A DNA stretch of 28,647 bases from DASTYU01 sp035764655 (GCA_035764655.1 DASTYU010000020.1:1-28647), one strand, 5' to 3'. Positions 6,084 through 18,679 are shown, numbered from the stretch's first letter. Made by a program: numbers and translations. The notes: generated by a model not told the origin, from the sequence alone.

Positions 6084-7751
6084 ATGCTGCTGGTCTACGG
6101 TCCGCGTTCGACCTCGTACGATTTCGGACCGAGCCACCCGCTGACGCCGCGACGCTTCGGGCCAGCGATCGACCTGCTGGCGGCGGTGGGGGCGGAGCCG
6201 GGGATGGCGCCCGAGCCAGTTCCGGATGCGCAGCTGGAGGCGTGTCACTCGCCGGAGTTCGTGCGCGTGGTTCGGGGGTTCTCAGCTGATCCGTTCGGGC
6301 TGCCGAATGCGGGCATCGCCGAATATGGCGACGTGCCGCCCTTCCGGGGCATGCATGCGGCGGGCGCCATGGTCGCCGGTGGATCGCTGCAGGCGATGGA
6401 GGCGATCCTGCGCGGCGACGTGGACCACGCGTTCCATCCGGGCGGCGGGCTGCACCACGCCATGCGCGACCGGGCGTCCGGGTTCTGCATCTACAACGAC
6501 GTGGCGCTGGCGATTGCCCGCGCGCGCCGTGACGGGCTCCGCGTCCTGTACCTGGACTTCGACGTCCACCACGGCGACGGCGTGCAGGACCTGTTCTACG
6601 CCGACCCGGGCGTGCTTACGTTCTCGATCCACGAGACGGGGCGGTACCTGTTCCCCGGAACGGGGTTCGCGGACGAGATAGGGGAGGGGAGGGCGGCCGG
6701 GACATCGATCAACGTGCCGCTGCAACCCGGGACGGGGGAAGGGGCGTGGCTCGAGGCGGTTCGCTTGCTGGCGCCGGCGCTCGCGGCCTCCTTCCGGCCC
6801 GATGTCGTCGTTTCGCAGCACGGTGCCGACTCGCACGCGTTCGACCCGCTCGCTCATCTGCGCGTGACGACGACCGCGATGGGCGAGGCGGCACGGATCG
6901 TCGACGCGGTCGCGCACCGCTGGGCGGGCGGTCGCTGGCTGGCGACGGGTGGTGGGGGCTACGACGCCTACCGGGTGGTTCCGCGCTCGTGGTCGCTGGT
7001 ATGGCTCGCCGGGGCACATCGCGAGGTGCCTAGCTCGACGCCCGTGGCGTGGCGCGAGCGCTGGGCCGATGAGGCAGCCCGCCACGGACAGGCGCCGCCG
7101 CCCGAGACGTTCGTGGACCCGCCGAACGCTGGGGTACCCTTCGACGCCGCGCAAGCGGCCGCGGAAGAGCGCTCTCGCGAGACGGCTTCCGCGGTTGGCG
7201 CGGCGCTGCTTCCCGCGCTGATCCGCGAGGCCGTCACGCGTGACTGGTGGGATCCGCTCACCGTTCCCAACCCGACGTACGCCGCCGTCCCCGCCGGCGC
7301 TCCGACCGTCCACGCGCGGCTCGACGCGGACGTCAGCATCGCGGCCGGCGTTGCCGCGATTCCCCTCACGTCCCTGCAGACTCGACCGGGCGACCGGCTC
7401 AGCGTCACGGCGGCCGTAGTCCAGGACGTTGTCGTCGGGGCGGTCGTGTCGGCCGCGTCGACCGCGGGCCGCGGGCGGGAGATCCTGTCCGTCGGCGTCG
7501 CCCCGGAACACCGCGGGCACGGACTGGCGACAGCCATGCTCGAGACTCACGTGCGGTCGTTCCGACCCGCCGACGAACCGCTGTCGGCCACGCTGACCGT
7601 CGCCGAACGCGATTGGATCGACCCGCTCGACCCGTCCGCTCGCGTTTCGATCGCCCGGAGCCTGTTCGAACGGGCCGGGTTCGCGGTTCGTCCTTCCGAC
7701 GGACCCGTGCGCTCGATCGACCCGCTTTCATTCGAGGCCTCGCTCGGCTGA
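6084..7751 (+). CDS. Histone deacetylase-family (AcuC-like) deacetylase fused to a GNAT domain
   Basis: A 555-residue protein. Residues 1 to about 345 are an arginase-fold, zinc-dependent deacetylase of the AcuC class. It has YDFGPSHPL near the start, the charge-relay pair H124-H125 in GGGLHHA, metal ligands D160 and H162 in DFDVHHGDG and D249 in QHGAD, and the catalytic Tyr at 293 in GGGGY. All key residues are present. After a linker, residues about 405-540 resemble a GNAT acetyltransferase, with motif A at LSVGVAPEHRGHGLATAML (R-G-H-G) and a late SLFERAGFAVRP segment typical of GNAT C-termini. AcuC is about 390 residues, so the extra third is the added domain. In Bacillus, AcuC (deacetylase) and AcuA (GNAT) act in opposition on acetyl-CoA synthetase. 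A fused pair could do the same, but this is inference. It is divergent from tatA and ends one base before the next, convergent gene. Confidence 0.88.
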   Translation: MLLVYGPRSTSYDFGPSHPLTPRRFGPAIDLLAAVGAEPGMAPEPVPDAQLEACHSPEFVRVVRGFSADPFGLPNAGIAEYGDVPPFRGMHAAGAMVAGGSLQAMEAILRGDVDHAFHPGGGLHHAMRDRASGFCIYNDVALAIARARRDGLRVLYLDFDVHHGDGVQDLFYADPGVLTFSIHETGRYLFPGTGFADEIGEGRAAGTSINVPLQPGTGEGAWLEAVRLLAPALAASFRPDVVVSQHGADSHAFDPLAHLRVTTTAMGEAARIVDAVAHRWAGGRWLATGGGGYDAYRVVPRSWSLVWLAGAHREVPSSTPVAWRERWADEAARHGQAPPPETFVDPPNAGVPFDAAQAAAEERSRETASAVGAALLPALIREAVTRDWWDPLTVPNPTYAAVPAGAPTVHARLDADVSIAAGVAAIPLTSLQTRPGDRLSVTAAVVQDVVVGAVVSAASTAGRGREILSVGVAPEHRGHGLATAMLETHVRSFRPADEPLSATLTVAERDWIDPLDPSARVSIARSLFERAGFAVRPSDGPVRSIDPLSFEASLG

Positions 7752-8282
7752 TCAGCCGGTACGTGACCGCCGGACCGCGACCACCAGCGTGACCGCAACG
7801 AGCACGCCCAGGGCAAGCGCAACGACGGCCACGCTGGACACACCTTCCTGGACCGGTTCCGCCTGGCCCGGAATCGAGCCGGGCCCGAACAGCCGCTCCG
7901 CTTCGGCCAGGTAGCGCTGCCCGGCCGCGGTCGCCGGGTCCGCCTGCAGGGTGCCCATGTCGGCGCTGAGACGACCTCCCACTCCCATGATGGGCGCGAT
8001 GGTCAGCCGTTCCCCTGCGTGGACCGGGTAGCTGCAATCGCCCACGGGCTCGCCGTCCTTGAACGCGATCACGATTGGCGTCGTCATCGGGCTGTTGAAC
8101 GCGCGCTCGACGTGGAAGTGGCGTCCGCCGTCGACGGGCTCACCGATCGTGCCGACGACAACGACCTGGTCGGGCCCGAGCTCCTCGATCGTCGGGTTGA
8201 ACGGTGGACTGCAAGCGAAGGTTGGCGCGGGTATCGCGAACGCCACGAGCAACGCACCTGCGACCAGGGCCAGCCGCATCAT
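7752..8282 (-). CDS. Secreted, membrane-anchored protein, possibly NTR/TIMP-like
   Basis: A 176-residue protein with an N-terminal signal peptide (RLALVAGALLVAFAIPAPTFA, cleavage likely just before CSPPF). A C-terminal membrane segment (VSSVAVVALALGVLVAVTLVVAV) is followed by the positive stop-transfer RRSRTG. The exported domain has two Cys, one at its first position and one in GDCSYPVHAGERLTI. The pattern of a Cys at the mature N-terminus, a VVVGTIGEPV-like strand and a later Cys before xGERLxI recalls netrin/TIMP-like domains of other bacterial secreted proteins; this is a weak inference. The start is one of two adjacent ATGs (8282 or 8279). The first overlaps the stop codon of the XRE gene (ATGA), so translation is coupled to it. 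Confidence 0.75.
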   Translation of the reverse strand: MMRLALVAGALLVAFAIPAPTFACSPPFNPTIEELGPDQVVVVGTIGEPVDGGRHFHVERAFNSPMTTPIVIAFKDGEPVGDCSYPVHAGERLTIAPIMGVGGRLSADMGTLQADPATAAGQRYLAEAERLFGPGSIPGQAEPVQEGVSSVAVVALALGVLVAVTLVVAVRRSRTG

Positions 8283-9049
8283 CGGCCCAGCATGACACCA
8301 CGCGGTGGCCGATCAAGGATGCGAACGACATCGCCTGTCACATCGGCCCAGAGCAGTCCGTTGGCCGGCCAATTCGCATTGCCGCTGAGAGCGGCAAACA
8401 CATCCGCGGCACGAGCCGGATAGGCCGCCCCAAGCGTCGACTCGAACTGCTTCGCCAGTTCGCGCGTTGCCTTCGTCGATCGCAACACGAGGAGCCGGCT
8501 GACGGCCGGCTCACGATCAAGATGACGCCAGAAATCGGCCGATGGGAGCGACTCGGCCTTGAGGTTGGCCCAGCCTTGCTGTTGCTCGAGCCGATGGACC
8601 TGTGAATGGACCTCCGTCGCGACGACGACCGCCGCCCCCGGATCGTGCAATACCGCGTCGACCCGCCCCCGCGCCGGCCGATACACCGGCACCTCGGTGA
8701 ACCGGCGCCAGCGCGGATCGGCGATCCGGAGCAACTCCTCGACGATCGCCGCCTGGATGTGGTCCCGGATGCGCGGGCCAGTGTTCGGGTAGAGGCGAAC
8801 CACGAGATCCGCGCCGAGCGCGTCGCCGATCGCTGCCAGGACGGAGATGCTCGGCTCGCGAAGGCCATGCTCCACTTGGGCCAGGTATCCGGGGTCGATA
8901 CCTGCGGCACCAGCGAGCGATCGAAGGCTGATCCCCGCATCGGTCCTGAGATCTCGGAGCTGGGCTCCAAGCTGGTCCCGAATCCGGGTCGCACTACGCC
9001 CGGCGAGCGTCCGTGGCCGTTTGCGGCTCGTTGGTAAGCAACGTTGCAT
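8279..9049 (-). CDS. XRE-family DNA-binding protein with a nuclease-like C-terminal domain
   Basis: A protein of 256 residues. Residues about 26-85 form an XRE helix-turn-helix: QLGAQLRDLRTDAGISLRSLAGAAGIDPGYLAQVEHGLREPSISVLAAIGDALG, with all conserved landmarks. The rest is an alpha/beta domain containing GRVDAVLHD (D131), VVVATEVHSQ (E146) and LEQQQGWANLKAESL. This D...ExH/Q spacing resembles the core of the PD-(D/E)xK nuclease fold, with the Lys replaced, so it may be a binding domain rather than an active nuclease (inference). The ATG at 9049 is chosen because the HTH begins soon after; extension to 9133 would read through the upstream non-coding array. It is coupled to the secreted-protein gene, which suggests it regulates it. 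A candidate operator array lies immediately upstream. Confidence 0.83.
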   Translation of the reverse strand: MQRCLPTSRKRPRTLAGRSATRIRDQLGAQLRDLRTDAGISLRSLAGAAGIDPGYLAQVEHGLREPSISVLAAIGDALGADLVVRLYPNTGPRIRDHIQAAIVEELLRIADPRWRRFTEVPVYRPARGRVDAVLHDPGAAVVVATEVHSQVHRLEQQQGWANLKAESLPSADFWRHLDREPAVSRLLVLRSTKATRELAKQFESTLGAAYPARAADVFAALSGNANWPANGLLWADVTGDVVRILDRPPRGVMLGR

Positions 9050-9096
9050 CGCCGCAATGACATACCGAAGCCCTTCGCTGGCGCTTATTCGAACGG

Positions 9097-9298
9097 TTGT
9101 TGGCCGCCGGCCAGTGTTTTCGGCGGGTAGCACATGCGAGGTCGCTCCCCGCGACCTTTCGTTGGCCGCCGGCCCACAAACGGTGGCGAAGGCCCGATCG
9201 GCGCCACGGAACTCGCGAAATCGTTGGCCGCCGGCCGACGAACGGTGGCGAAGGCCCGATCGGCGCCACGGAACTCACGAAATCGTTGGCCACGGGCC
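9097..9298. repeat. 62-bp-phased palindromic array (four cores, two near-identical full units)
   Basis: The core GTTGGCCGCCGGCC occurs at 9099, 9161 and 9223, and a degenerate copy GTTGGCCACGGGCC occurs at 9285. The interval is exactly 62 bp each time. The units 9159-9220 and 9221-9282 differ at only three of 62 positions. The unit starting at 9097 keeps the core and the spacing but has a different interior. Each core contains the dyad GGCCG-C-CGGCC. The full units also contain GTGGCG/CGCCAC arms around a 13-nt loop. Since 62 is not a multiple of three, the array cannot be a protein repeat. It fills most of the 377-bp gap between the divergent XRE and lhr genes, which otherwise shows no coding sequence. 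Confidence 0.85.
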
Positions 9299-9410
9299 AG
9301 CGCCGCCGAACCAGGCAGGGTTGTTGACAGGAGGTGGCGAGCTTGCACAGCACGCTGAGGGAACCGGCTGCATCGGCGTAGAACATCTGGTCGAATTGGA
9401 GGTACGGACC

Positions 9411-9416
9411 TATACT
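9411..9416 (+). promoter_or_regulatory. -10 hexamer TATACT upstream of lhr
   Basis: TATACT is a near-consensus -10 box ending 10 nt before the lhr ATG at 9427. This predicts a transcript with a leader of only about four bases and no room for a Shine-Dalgarno site. No convincing -35 box is found at 16-18 bp. Confidence 0.5.
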
Positions 9417-9426
9417 GGCACGTCCC

Positions 9427-13992
<4,566 letters not shown>

Positions 13993-14007
13993 GGCCACCC
14001 CACCACG

Positions 14008-14796
14008 ATGCCCGAAGGCGACACGCTTCATCGAACGGCGGCCGGGCTGCGGGCCTATCTCGTGGGCCGCACGGTAACCGCGGCGCGCACTGGCGGTCCG
14101 GGAGCACTACCCCAGGTCGAACGGATCGTCGGTCGCGAGATCCGCTCCGTCGAAGCGCTCGGCAAGAACCTGCTCATCCGGTTCGACGGGAACCTCGAGC
14201 TGCGCACACACCTGCGCATGAACGGCTCGTGGCACCGCTACCGGCCGGGCGAACGGTGGCGCCGGCCGCCATCGCGCGCACGCCTCGTGCTCGAGGTCCC
14301 GGGCGCCGTCGCGGTCTGCTTCGACGCGCCCGTGGTCGAGCTCTTCGAGGAGCGGGCAGAAGCACTCCATCCGTCGCTGAGCCGGCTCGGTCCCGACCTC
14401 CTCGCGGCGGATTTCGACCGCGATGAGGCCCTCCGGCGGCTGCGCGACGCGGGTCGCCGTGACCAGACGATCAGCGCGGCGCTGCTCGATCAGCGCGCAC
14501 TCGCGGGCATCGGCAATATCTGGCGCAACGAGACCCTCTTTGCGGAGCGGGTGGATCCGCTCGAACGGGTCGGGGATGTCGACGACGACACGCTCCGCCG
14601 CCTCGTCGACACGGCACGGCGCCTGCTGACGGCGAGTGTCGGGATGGCGCCGGGTCGCGCTCCGCTGCACGTCTACCGGCGTACTGGACGGCCGTGTGCC
14701 CGATGCGGGACCGCGATCCGGTCCGAGCCGCTGCCCGGCGAGACGCCGCGGACCACCTACTGGTGCCCGCGCTGCCAGGGAGCCGAACGCCCGTGA
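14008..14796 (+). CDS. nei: Fpg/Nei family DNA glycosylase (endonuclease VIII-like)
   Basis: A 262-residue bifunctional DNA glycosylase/AP lyase. The N-terminus is MPEGDTLHRTA: Pro2 (the nucleophile once Met is removed), Glu3, and the GDTLHRTA pattern of Nei rather than the ELPEVET pattern of Fpg. The Lys in GKNLLIRF (around 53) fits the catalytic beta-hairpin. A helix-two-turn-helix is visible as LLDQRALAGIGNIWRNETLF. The C-terminus carries a four-Cys zinc finger, CARC ... CPRC, complete here. It excises oxidised bases, mainly pyrimidines in Nei-type enzymes. Its position directly after lhr matches the mycobacterial gene order. The stop overlaps the GTG of the next gene, so the three genes are one unit. 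Confidence 0.93.
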   Translation: MPEGDTLHRTAAGLRAYLVGRTVTAARTGGPGALPQVERIVGREIRSVEALGKNLLIRFDGNLELRTHLRMNGSWHRYRPGERWRRPPSRARLVLEVPGAVAVCFDAPVVELFEERAEALHPSLSRLGPDLLAADFDRDEALRRLRDAGRRDQTISAALLDQRALAGIGNIWRNETLFAERVDPLERVGDVDDDTLRRLVDTARRLLTASVGMAPGRAPLHVYRRTGRPCARCGTAIRSEPLPGETPRTTYWCPRCQGAERP

Positions 14797-15071
14797 CCGA
14801 GATCACCGTGGAAGCGACACGGACCACCGACGGCTGGACGTGCCAGGTCGTCGTCGCCGACTCGGACGGCTCGCGCACGCACCACCAGGTCCGCGTCACG
14901 CGCGCGGACCTCGAGCGGCTCGCATCCGCCGCCGACGACCCCGCGGACCTCGTTCGGCGGTCCTTTTTGTTCCTGCTCTCGCGTGAGCCGAAGGAATCGA
15001 TCCTCCGCGCGTTCGACCTTCCCGTGATCGCCCGCTACTTCCCGGAATACGAGCGCACGATCCGCGTGTAA
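14793..15071 (+). CDS. Small uncharacterised protein coupled to nei
   Basis: A 92-residue protein with no family I can name. The first half looks like beta-strands (TEITVEATRTTDGWTCQVVVAD, THHQVRVTRADLERLA). The second half looks helical, with DLVRRSFLFLLSREPKESILRAFDLPVIARYFPEYE. There is no signal peptide or membrane segment. The GTG at 14793 overlaps the nei stop in a GTGA arrangement, and AGGGAG lies about 10 nt upstream. An upstream extension would merely read nei in another frame. Close coupling to lhr and nei suggests an accessory role in the same process, but this is guilt by association only. Confidence 0.75.
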   Translation: MTEITVEATRTTDGWTCQVVVADSDGSRTHHQVRVTRADLERLASAADDPADLVRRSFLFLLSREPKESILRAFDLPVIARYFPEYERTIRV

Positions 15072-15149
15072 CACCACTTGCGCTGACGCGTCACACTGCA
15101 GACCGGGGAGTCGATGACGCCTTGCGGGAGGCGCCGGAGGGGAACCGAA

Positions 15150-16505
15150 ATGACCGAGTCTGTCGCACGCCTCGGGATCGACGACGTCCCCGCCGCCGAG
15201 GGCACCCGCCCTAGCGCCACCCTCCCGATCAGCGCCCTGATCCGCATCTCGGCGTTCTGGCTCGGGCTCACCTCGATCGACGCCGTCGTCAACGCGACGA
15301 TCCAGGCGCGCCTTGAGTTCGGCGACATCGTCACGCCCGGCACCGAAGGCAGCGCTTTGGCGTTCATCGCCGCGGTGACGTTCCTGTTCTCCGTGGCTGT
15401 CCAGCCGACGGTGGGATCGATCAGCGACTACACGACGACCCGATGGGGCCGGCGCAAGCCATACATCGTGTTCGGGGCCGTCCTGGACGTCGTGTTCCTG
15501 GTCGGGATCGCGACCGCCAACTCGCTTCTCGCGATTGCCGCGTTCGTGACGCTCCTCCAGTTCAGCACCAACACGGCGCGCGGTGCCTTCCAGGGCTACG
15601 TTCCCGACCTCGTTCCGGACCGCCAGGTGGGCCTGGCCAGCGCGATGGTCGGGCTGATGCAGGTATTCGGCAACGTGCTCGGGTTCGGGCTGGCTGCGAT
15701 CGCGACGGCTGAAGGCAACGTCGGGCTGGCTGTTGGGGCGATCGCGGTGATCGAGATCATAACGATGCTCAGCGTCGTCCTCCGCGTCCCGAAAGGGCCG
15801 CCGGCCAAGCCCCGCGAGGGCCGATCCTGGTTGCAGATCGCCGCCGAGACGTGGGGTACCGACATCCTCAAGGAACGGAGCTACGTCTGGCTGCTCATCT
15901 CACGGCTGTTCATCCTGATGGGCGGCGCGAGCCTCGTGAACTTCCTGCTGTTCTACCTGCCCCGCAGCCTGGGCATCGCCGAGTCGGACATCGACAGCGC
16001 GGTCCTCCAGCTCCTCGCCGCAGCCACGCTCGCGGCGGTGCTCTCGATCATCCCGGCATCACGCCTGTCGGACCGGATCGGGCGCAAGCCGGTGATCTGG
16101 GGCTGCACCGCCATCGGGATGGTTGGCCTGATCTTGGTTGCCCTCGCTCCGAACCTCACGCTGGCGACGATCGGCGCCGCCCTCCTCGGATCGTCGCAGG
16201 GCACCTTCCTGTCGGTCGACTGGGCGCTGATGACTGACATCATCCCGAAAGCCGCGTCGGGGCGGTACATGGGCCTGTCCAATGTCGTGACCGCCTCGTC
16301 GACCACCTTCGCGGTGGCGATCGGCGGCCTGACCATGGACGCCGTCGGGCGCTCGGTCGGGACCGGAGCGGGCCCCCGGACCGTGATGCTCCTCGGGCTG
16401 ATCTGGTTCACGCTCGGGGCCTTCGCGCTCCGTCCGGTGGTCGAACCGCACCGCGGCCGTGGTGCTCAGGCCGGGGCTACGCCTGCAGTCCCAGGAACTC
16501 CCTGA
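15150..16505 (+). CDS. MFS transporter of the GPH/SLC45 (sugar:cation symporter-like) type
   Basis: A 451-residue integral membrane protein with about 12 predicted helices. The loop between helices 2 and 3 reads SDYTTTRWGRRKPYIVFGA, the signature of the glycoside-pentoside-hexuronide and SLC45 (sucrose/H+ symporter) group within the major facilitator superfamily. A second half-repeat loop, SRLSDRIGRKPVIWG, is also present. Substrate is not predictable; a sugar or glycoside with H+ or Na+ is the family expectation. The ATG at 15150 is chosen over an in-frame ATG at 15114 because GGAGGGG (15136-15142) is 7 nt upstream of it. The 3' end overlaps the end of the opposing glycosyltransferase gene by 29 bp. 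Confidence 0.88.
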   Translation: MTESVARLGIDDVPAAEGTRPSATLPISALIRISAFWLGLTSIDAVVNATIQARLEFGDIVTPGTEGSALAFIAAVTFLFSVAVQPTVGSISDYTTTRWGRRKPYIVFGAVLDVVFLVGIATANSLLAIAAFVTLLQFSTNTARGAFQGYVPDLVPDRQVGLASAMVGLMQVFGNVLGFGLAAIATAEGNVGLAVGAIAVIEIITMLSVVLRVPKGPPAKPREGRSWLQIAAETWGTDILKERSYVWLLISRLFILMGGASLVNFLLFYLPRSLGIAESDIDSAVLQLLAAATLAAVLSIIPASRLSDRIGRKPVIWGCTAIGMVGLILVALAPNLTLATIGAALLGSSQGTFLSVDWALMTDIIPKAASGRYMGLSNVVTASSTTFAVAIGGLTMDAVGRSVGTGAGPRTVMLLGLIWFTLGAFALRPVVEPHRGRGAQAGATPAVPGTP

Positions 16506-17436
16506 CGCGCCGATCGAGGTAGCCGCGCGACGTCCACGACGCGAGGTCCCAGGTCGACGGCCGCAGCCAGCCGAAGGGGTCCTGGCGGCGGTACAGCCAG
16601 GGCACGAACGCCCACAGGAAGACGAGGAAGTCGAGCCGTACCGGGCGCGCGCCGAAGCCGAACAGTGCCTGCAACTGGTTGATCGTCGCCGGCAGCGTCA
16701 CGAGGCTGAGCAGGATCGACACCGCCAGCCAGACGAGGCCCCACAGGCGCGCTCGCGGGGCGAGGATGAACCAGTGGATCGCGGGCACCCACTTCATCCA
16801 CGTGGCGAGAGCCCACAGCAGTCCGCCCAGCCGCGGCCCGGTGAATTGGGCGGCCCACAGCATCAACGTGAGCTGGAGGTTGATGTTGCCGGTATCAAGG
16901 TTTGCGCCGAGCGGGAAGGCCAGCAGCGCGACGATGACCGCGGTCGTGAGCGGCCGGCGCTTGTACGCCCAGTGGATCGTCCAGAGCAGGGCGAGGATCG
17001 TGCCCCAGCGCCACACGAACCACGCAACGTCCCACGGCAACAAGGCCCACGGCGCGAACAGCGGCAGCATCCACGGCGCGTACACGTAGGGCATGAACGG
17101 GCCCGTCGGTGCGTACGGGTTGCCGCCGTTTACCCACAGCCGGACGCCGGCCCAGTAGGCGCGGGCGTCGGCGCCTGCCGGCTCTCCGCGCCCGATCAAC
17201 CCCGCCAGCACGATCGCGAACGTCAGGCTCAGGAGCAGGATCGCCGCGACGCGGCGGGGATCGCGCAGTCGCGAGGCTTCGCGCCGCAATGCCCGCCGGA
17301 ACACGCCGGCCCGGCGGCGCGTCGGGCGATCGAGAACGGCGGTCGTCAGCTCCGCGAATCCGACGCCGATCCGGCCCCGCCCACTTGCCGTGCCGGGCAC
17401 CGGGCGCAGACCGCTCGGCTGCTGCTCATCGGCCAT
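16477..17436 (-). CDS. GT87/DUF2029-like membrane glycosyltransferase
   Basis: A 319-residue protein with about eight hydrophobic segments after a 60-residue basic cytoplasmic N-terminus. The first extracytoplasmic loop has GADARAYWAGVRLWVNGGNPY followed by a YAPWMLPLFAPWALLPW segment. A later GNINLQLTLM matches the GNxN motif of the GT-C fold family 87 (alpha-mannosyltransferase-like, DUF2029). The Asp in GADARAY is at the expected catalytic position. Such enzymes transfer mannose or another sugar from a polyprenyl-phosphate donor on the outer face of the membrane. It is shorter than typical members (around 400), with fewer C-terminal helices. The end is convergent with and overlaps the transporter gene. 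Confidence 0.78.
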   Translation of the reverse strand: MADEQQPSGLRPVPGTASGRGRIGVGFAELTTAVLDRPTRRRAGVFRRALRREASRLRDPRRVAAILLLSLTFAIVLAGLIGRGEPAGADARAYWAGVRLWVNGGNPYAPTGPFMPYVYAPWMLPLFAPWALLPWDVAWFVWRWGTILALLWTIHWAYKRRPLTTAVIVALLAFPLGANLDTGNINLQLTLMLWAAQFTGPRLGGLLWALATWMKWVPAIHWFILAPRARLWGLVWLAVSILLSLVTLPATINQLQALFGFGARPVRLDFLVFLWAFVPWLYRRQDPFGWLRPSTWDLASWTSRGYLDRRVREFLGLQA

Positions 17437-17809
17437 CGCGTCGGCATTCTCGCACGCGCTGAGCCGTGGGCAGGGGCGTGGATCGGGGACCGGAGCTCGG
17501 CAACGTCAGTGTGGGGTCAGGTATCGCCACCATTCGTGCTGTGAGCGGAAAGAAGGTCCGCAAGCCCGGCCGTCGGGGAGCTTGTCGCCGCCGGACGCCG
17601 CCGATACGAATGGAGGCGCTGCCACGAGAGACAAGGTCGATGGGGGCGCGGCTTGTTCATCCGCCGTGTGCTTGCAGCATGCATGGGTGCGATATCGGCG
17701 CGGTCAGGGTTGCCAGTCCGCCTGAACGGACGTCCAGGCGGGCACCCTGAACGCCGCCCCGGCCGGCCACGGTATGCTCTCGCATCATTCACGCACGCCC
17801 AGGGAAGCC
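17437..17809. other. Non-coding divergent region between the glycosyltransferase and cphB
   Basis: No supported gene lies here. A 7-bp inverted repeat, CCGCCTG (17718-17724) and CAGGCGG (17735-17741) with a 10-nt loop, lies about 30 nt upstream of the likely cphB -10 box and could be an operator. Short open frames in this stretch have no family resemblance and no ribosome-binding site. I see no clear -35 box or mobile-element end. Confidence 0.5.
17773..17778 (+). promoter_or_regulatory. -10 hexamer TATGCT upstream of cphB
   Basis: TATGCT matches the extended -10 style of the window and predicts a start near 17785, giving a leader of about 25 nt that includes a weak GGGAAG ribosome-binding site before the GTG at 17810. 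No -35 element is obvious. Confidence 0.35.
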
Positions 17810-18646
17810 GTGGCCGAAGGTTCCGTCATCATCATCGGCGGCGCGGAGGACAAGGTCCGCGACCGGGTCATCCTCAACCGGTTTGCCAGCCTCGCCGGCG
17901 GTCGCGATGCGACCGTGGCGGTCATCTCGACCGCGTCCTCGCTCGGCGCCGAAGCCGGGGAGCGCTATCGCCTTGTCTTCGGCGACCTCGGGATCGAGCG
18001 GGTGCGCCCGCTCCATGCGATCACTCGGCAGCAGGCCAACGACGAGGGTGCCGCGCGCGCCGTCAAGGATGCGACGGGCATCTTCCTGACCGGGGGCAAC
18101 CAGCTGCGCCTGTCCTCCACGATCGGCGGTACGCGCCTCGCCGATGCGATCCTCGACCGCTTCCGCAACGGCGCCGTGATCGCCGGGACGTCCGCCGGCG
18201 CCAGCGCGATGAGCAGCCACATGATCGCGTTCGGGGCGTCCGGGGCCACCCCGAAGCACCGGATGGCGCAGATCGCGGCCGGCCTCGGCGTTCTGCCCGG
18301 GGTGATCGTCGACCAGCACTTCCAGCAGCGCAACCGGCTCGGGCGGTTGCTCAGCCTCATCGCCCAGAACCCCAGCCTGCTCGGGCTTGGCGTCGACGAG
18401 GACACCGCCGGGGTCGTTGGCCCGGACCACGTCATGGAGGTCATCGGTCGCGGGTCCATCACCGTGGTCGACGGAGCCGGATCCGAGACCGACGCCTGGG
18501 AGATTCACGGCCACCGGCCGCTGATGATCAGCGGCGTCGTGCTTCACTCGCTGCCCGCCGGCTACCGGTTCGACCTCCGACTCCGGCACCGGATCGCTAC
18601 GCCCGCGCTCCACGCACTGCCCGGCCGCGAGGCCGCATCGAGCTGA
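17810..18646 (+). CDS. cphB: Cyanophycinase
   Basis: A 278-residue serine-type exopeptidase of the S51 class that releases beta-Asp-Arg dipeptides from cyanophycin. Signature parts are IIIGGAEDK at the start, FLTGGNQLRLSSTIGGT around 92-108, the nucleophile elbow GTSAGAS with Ser128, and VDQHFQQRNRLGRL around 167-180. Length and motifs are those of intracellular CphB. I prefer the GTG at 17810 to the ATG at 17774 because the protein then begins just before the first strand, as in known enzymes, and the ATG falls inside the candidate -10 box. The cphA gene follows after 33 nt on the same strand, so breakdown and synthesis enzymes are co-transcribed. Confidence 0.95.
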   Translation: MAEGSVIIIGGAEDKVRDRVILNRFASLAGGRDATVAVISTASSLGAEAGERYRLVFGDLGIERVRPLHAITRQQANDEGAARAVKDATGIFLTGGNQLRLSSTIGGTRLADAILDRFRNGAVIAGTSAGASAMSSHMIAFGASGATPKHRMAQIAAGLGVLPGVIVDQHFQQRNRLGRLLSLIAQNPSLLGLGVDEDTAGVVGPDHVMEVIGRGSITVVDGAGSETDAWEIHGHRPLMISGVVLHSLPAGYRFDLRLRHRIATPALHALPGREAASS

Positions 18647-18679
18647 TCGTCAGACCCAGCGCCAGGTAGGGGAGGTCCC

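Noticed and set aside
9050..9133. Extension of the XRE protein upstream to 9133
   Set aside because: The extra 28 residues lie in the non-coding array region and add nothing to the helix-turn-helix. The ATG at 9049 suits the domain start.
9097..9298. The 62-bp array as a CRISPR
   Set aside because: The shared core is only 14 bp, two of the 'spacers' are nearly identical, and no cas genes are nearby.
9324..9329. TTGACA as a -35 box for lhr
   Set aside because: No -10 box lies at 16-18 bp downstream, and it is about 80 bp from the good TATACT hexamer.
16477..16505. 29-bp overlap of the convergent transporter and glycosyltransferase genes as a sign of frameshift
   Set aside because: Both proteins end naturally after their last recognisable segments. 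Short convergent overlaps are common in this compact window.
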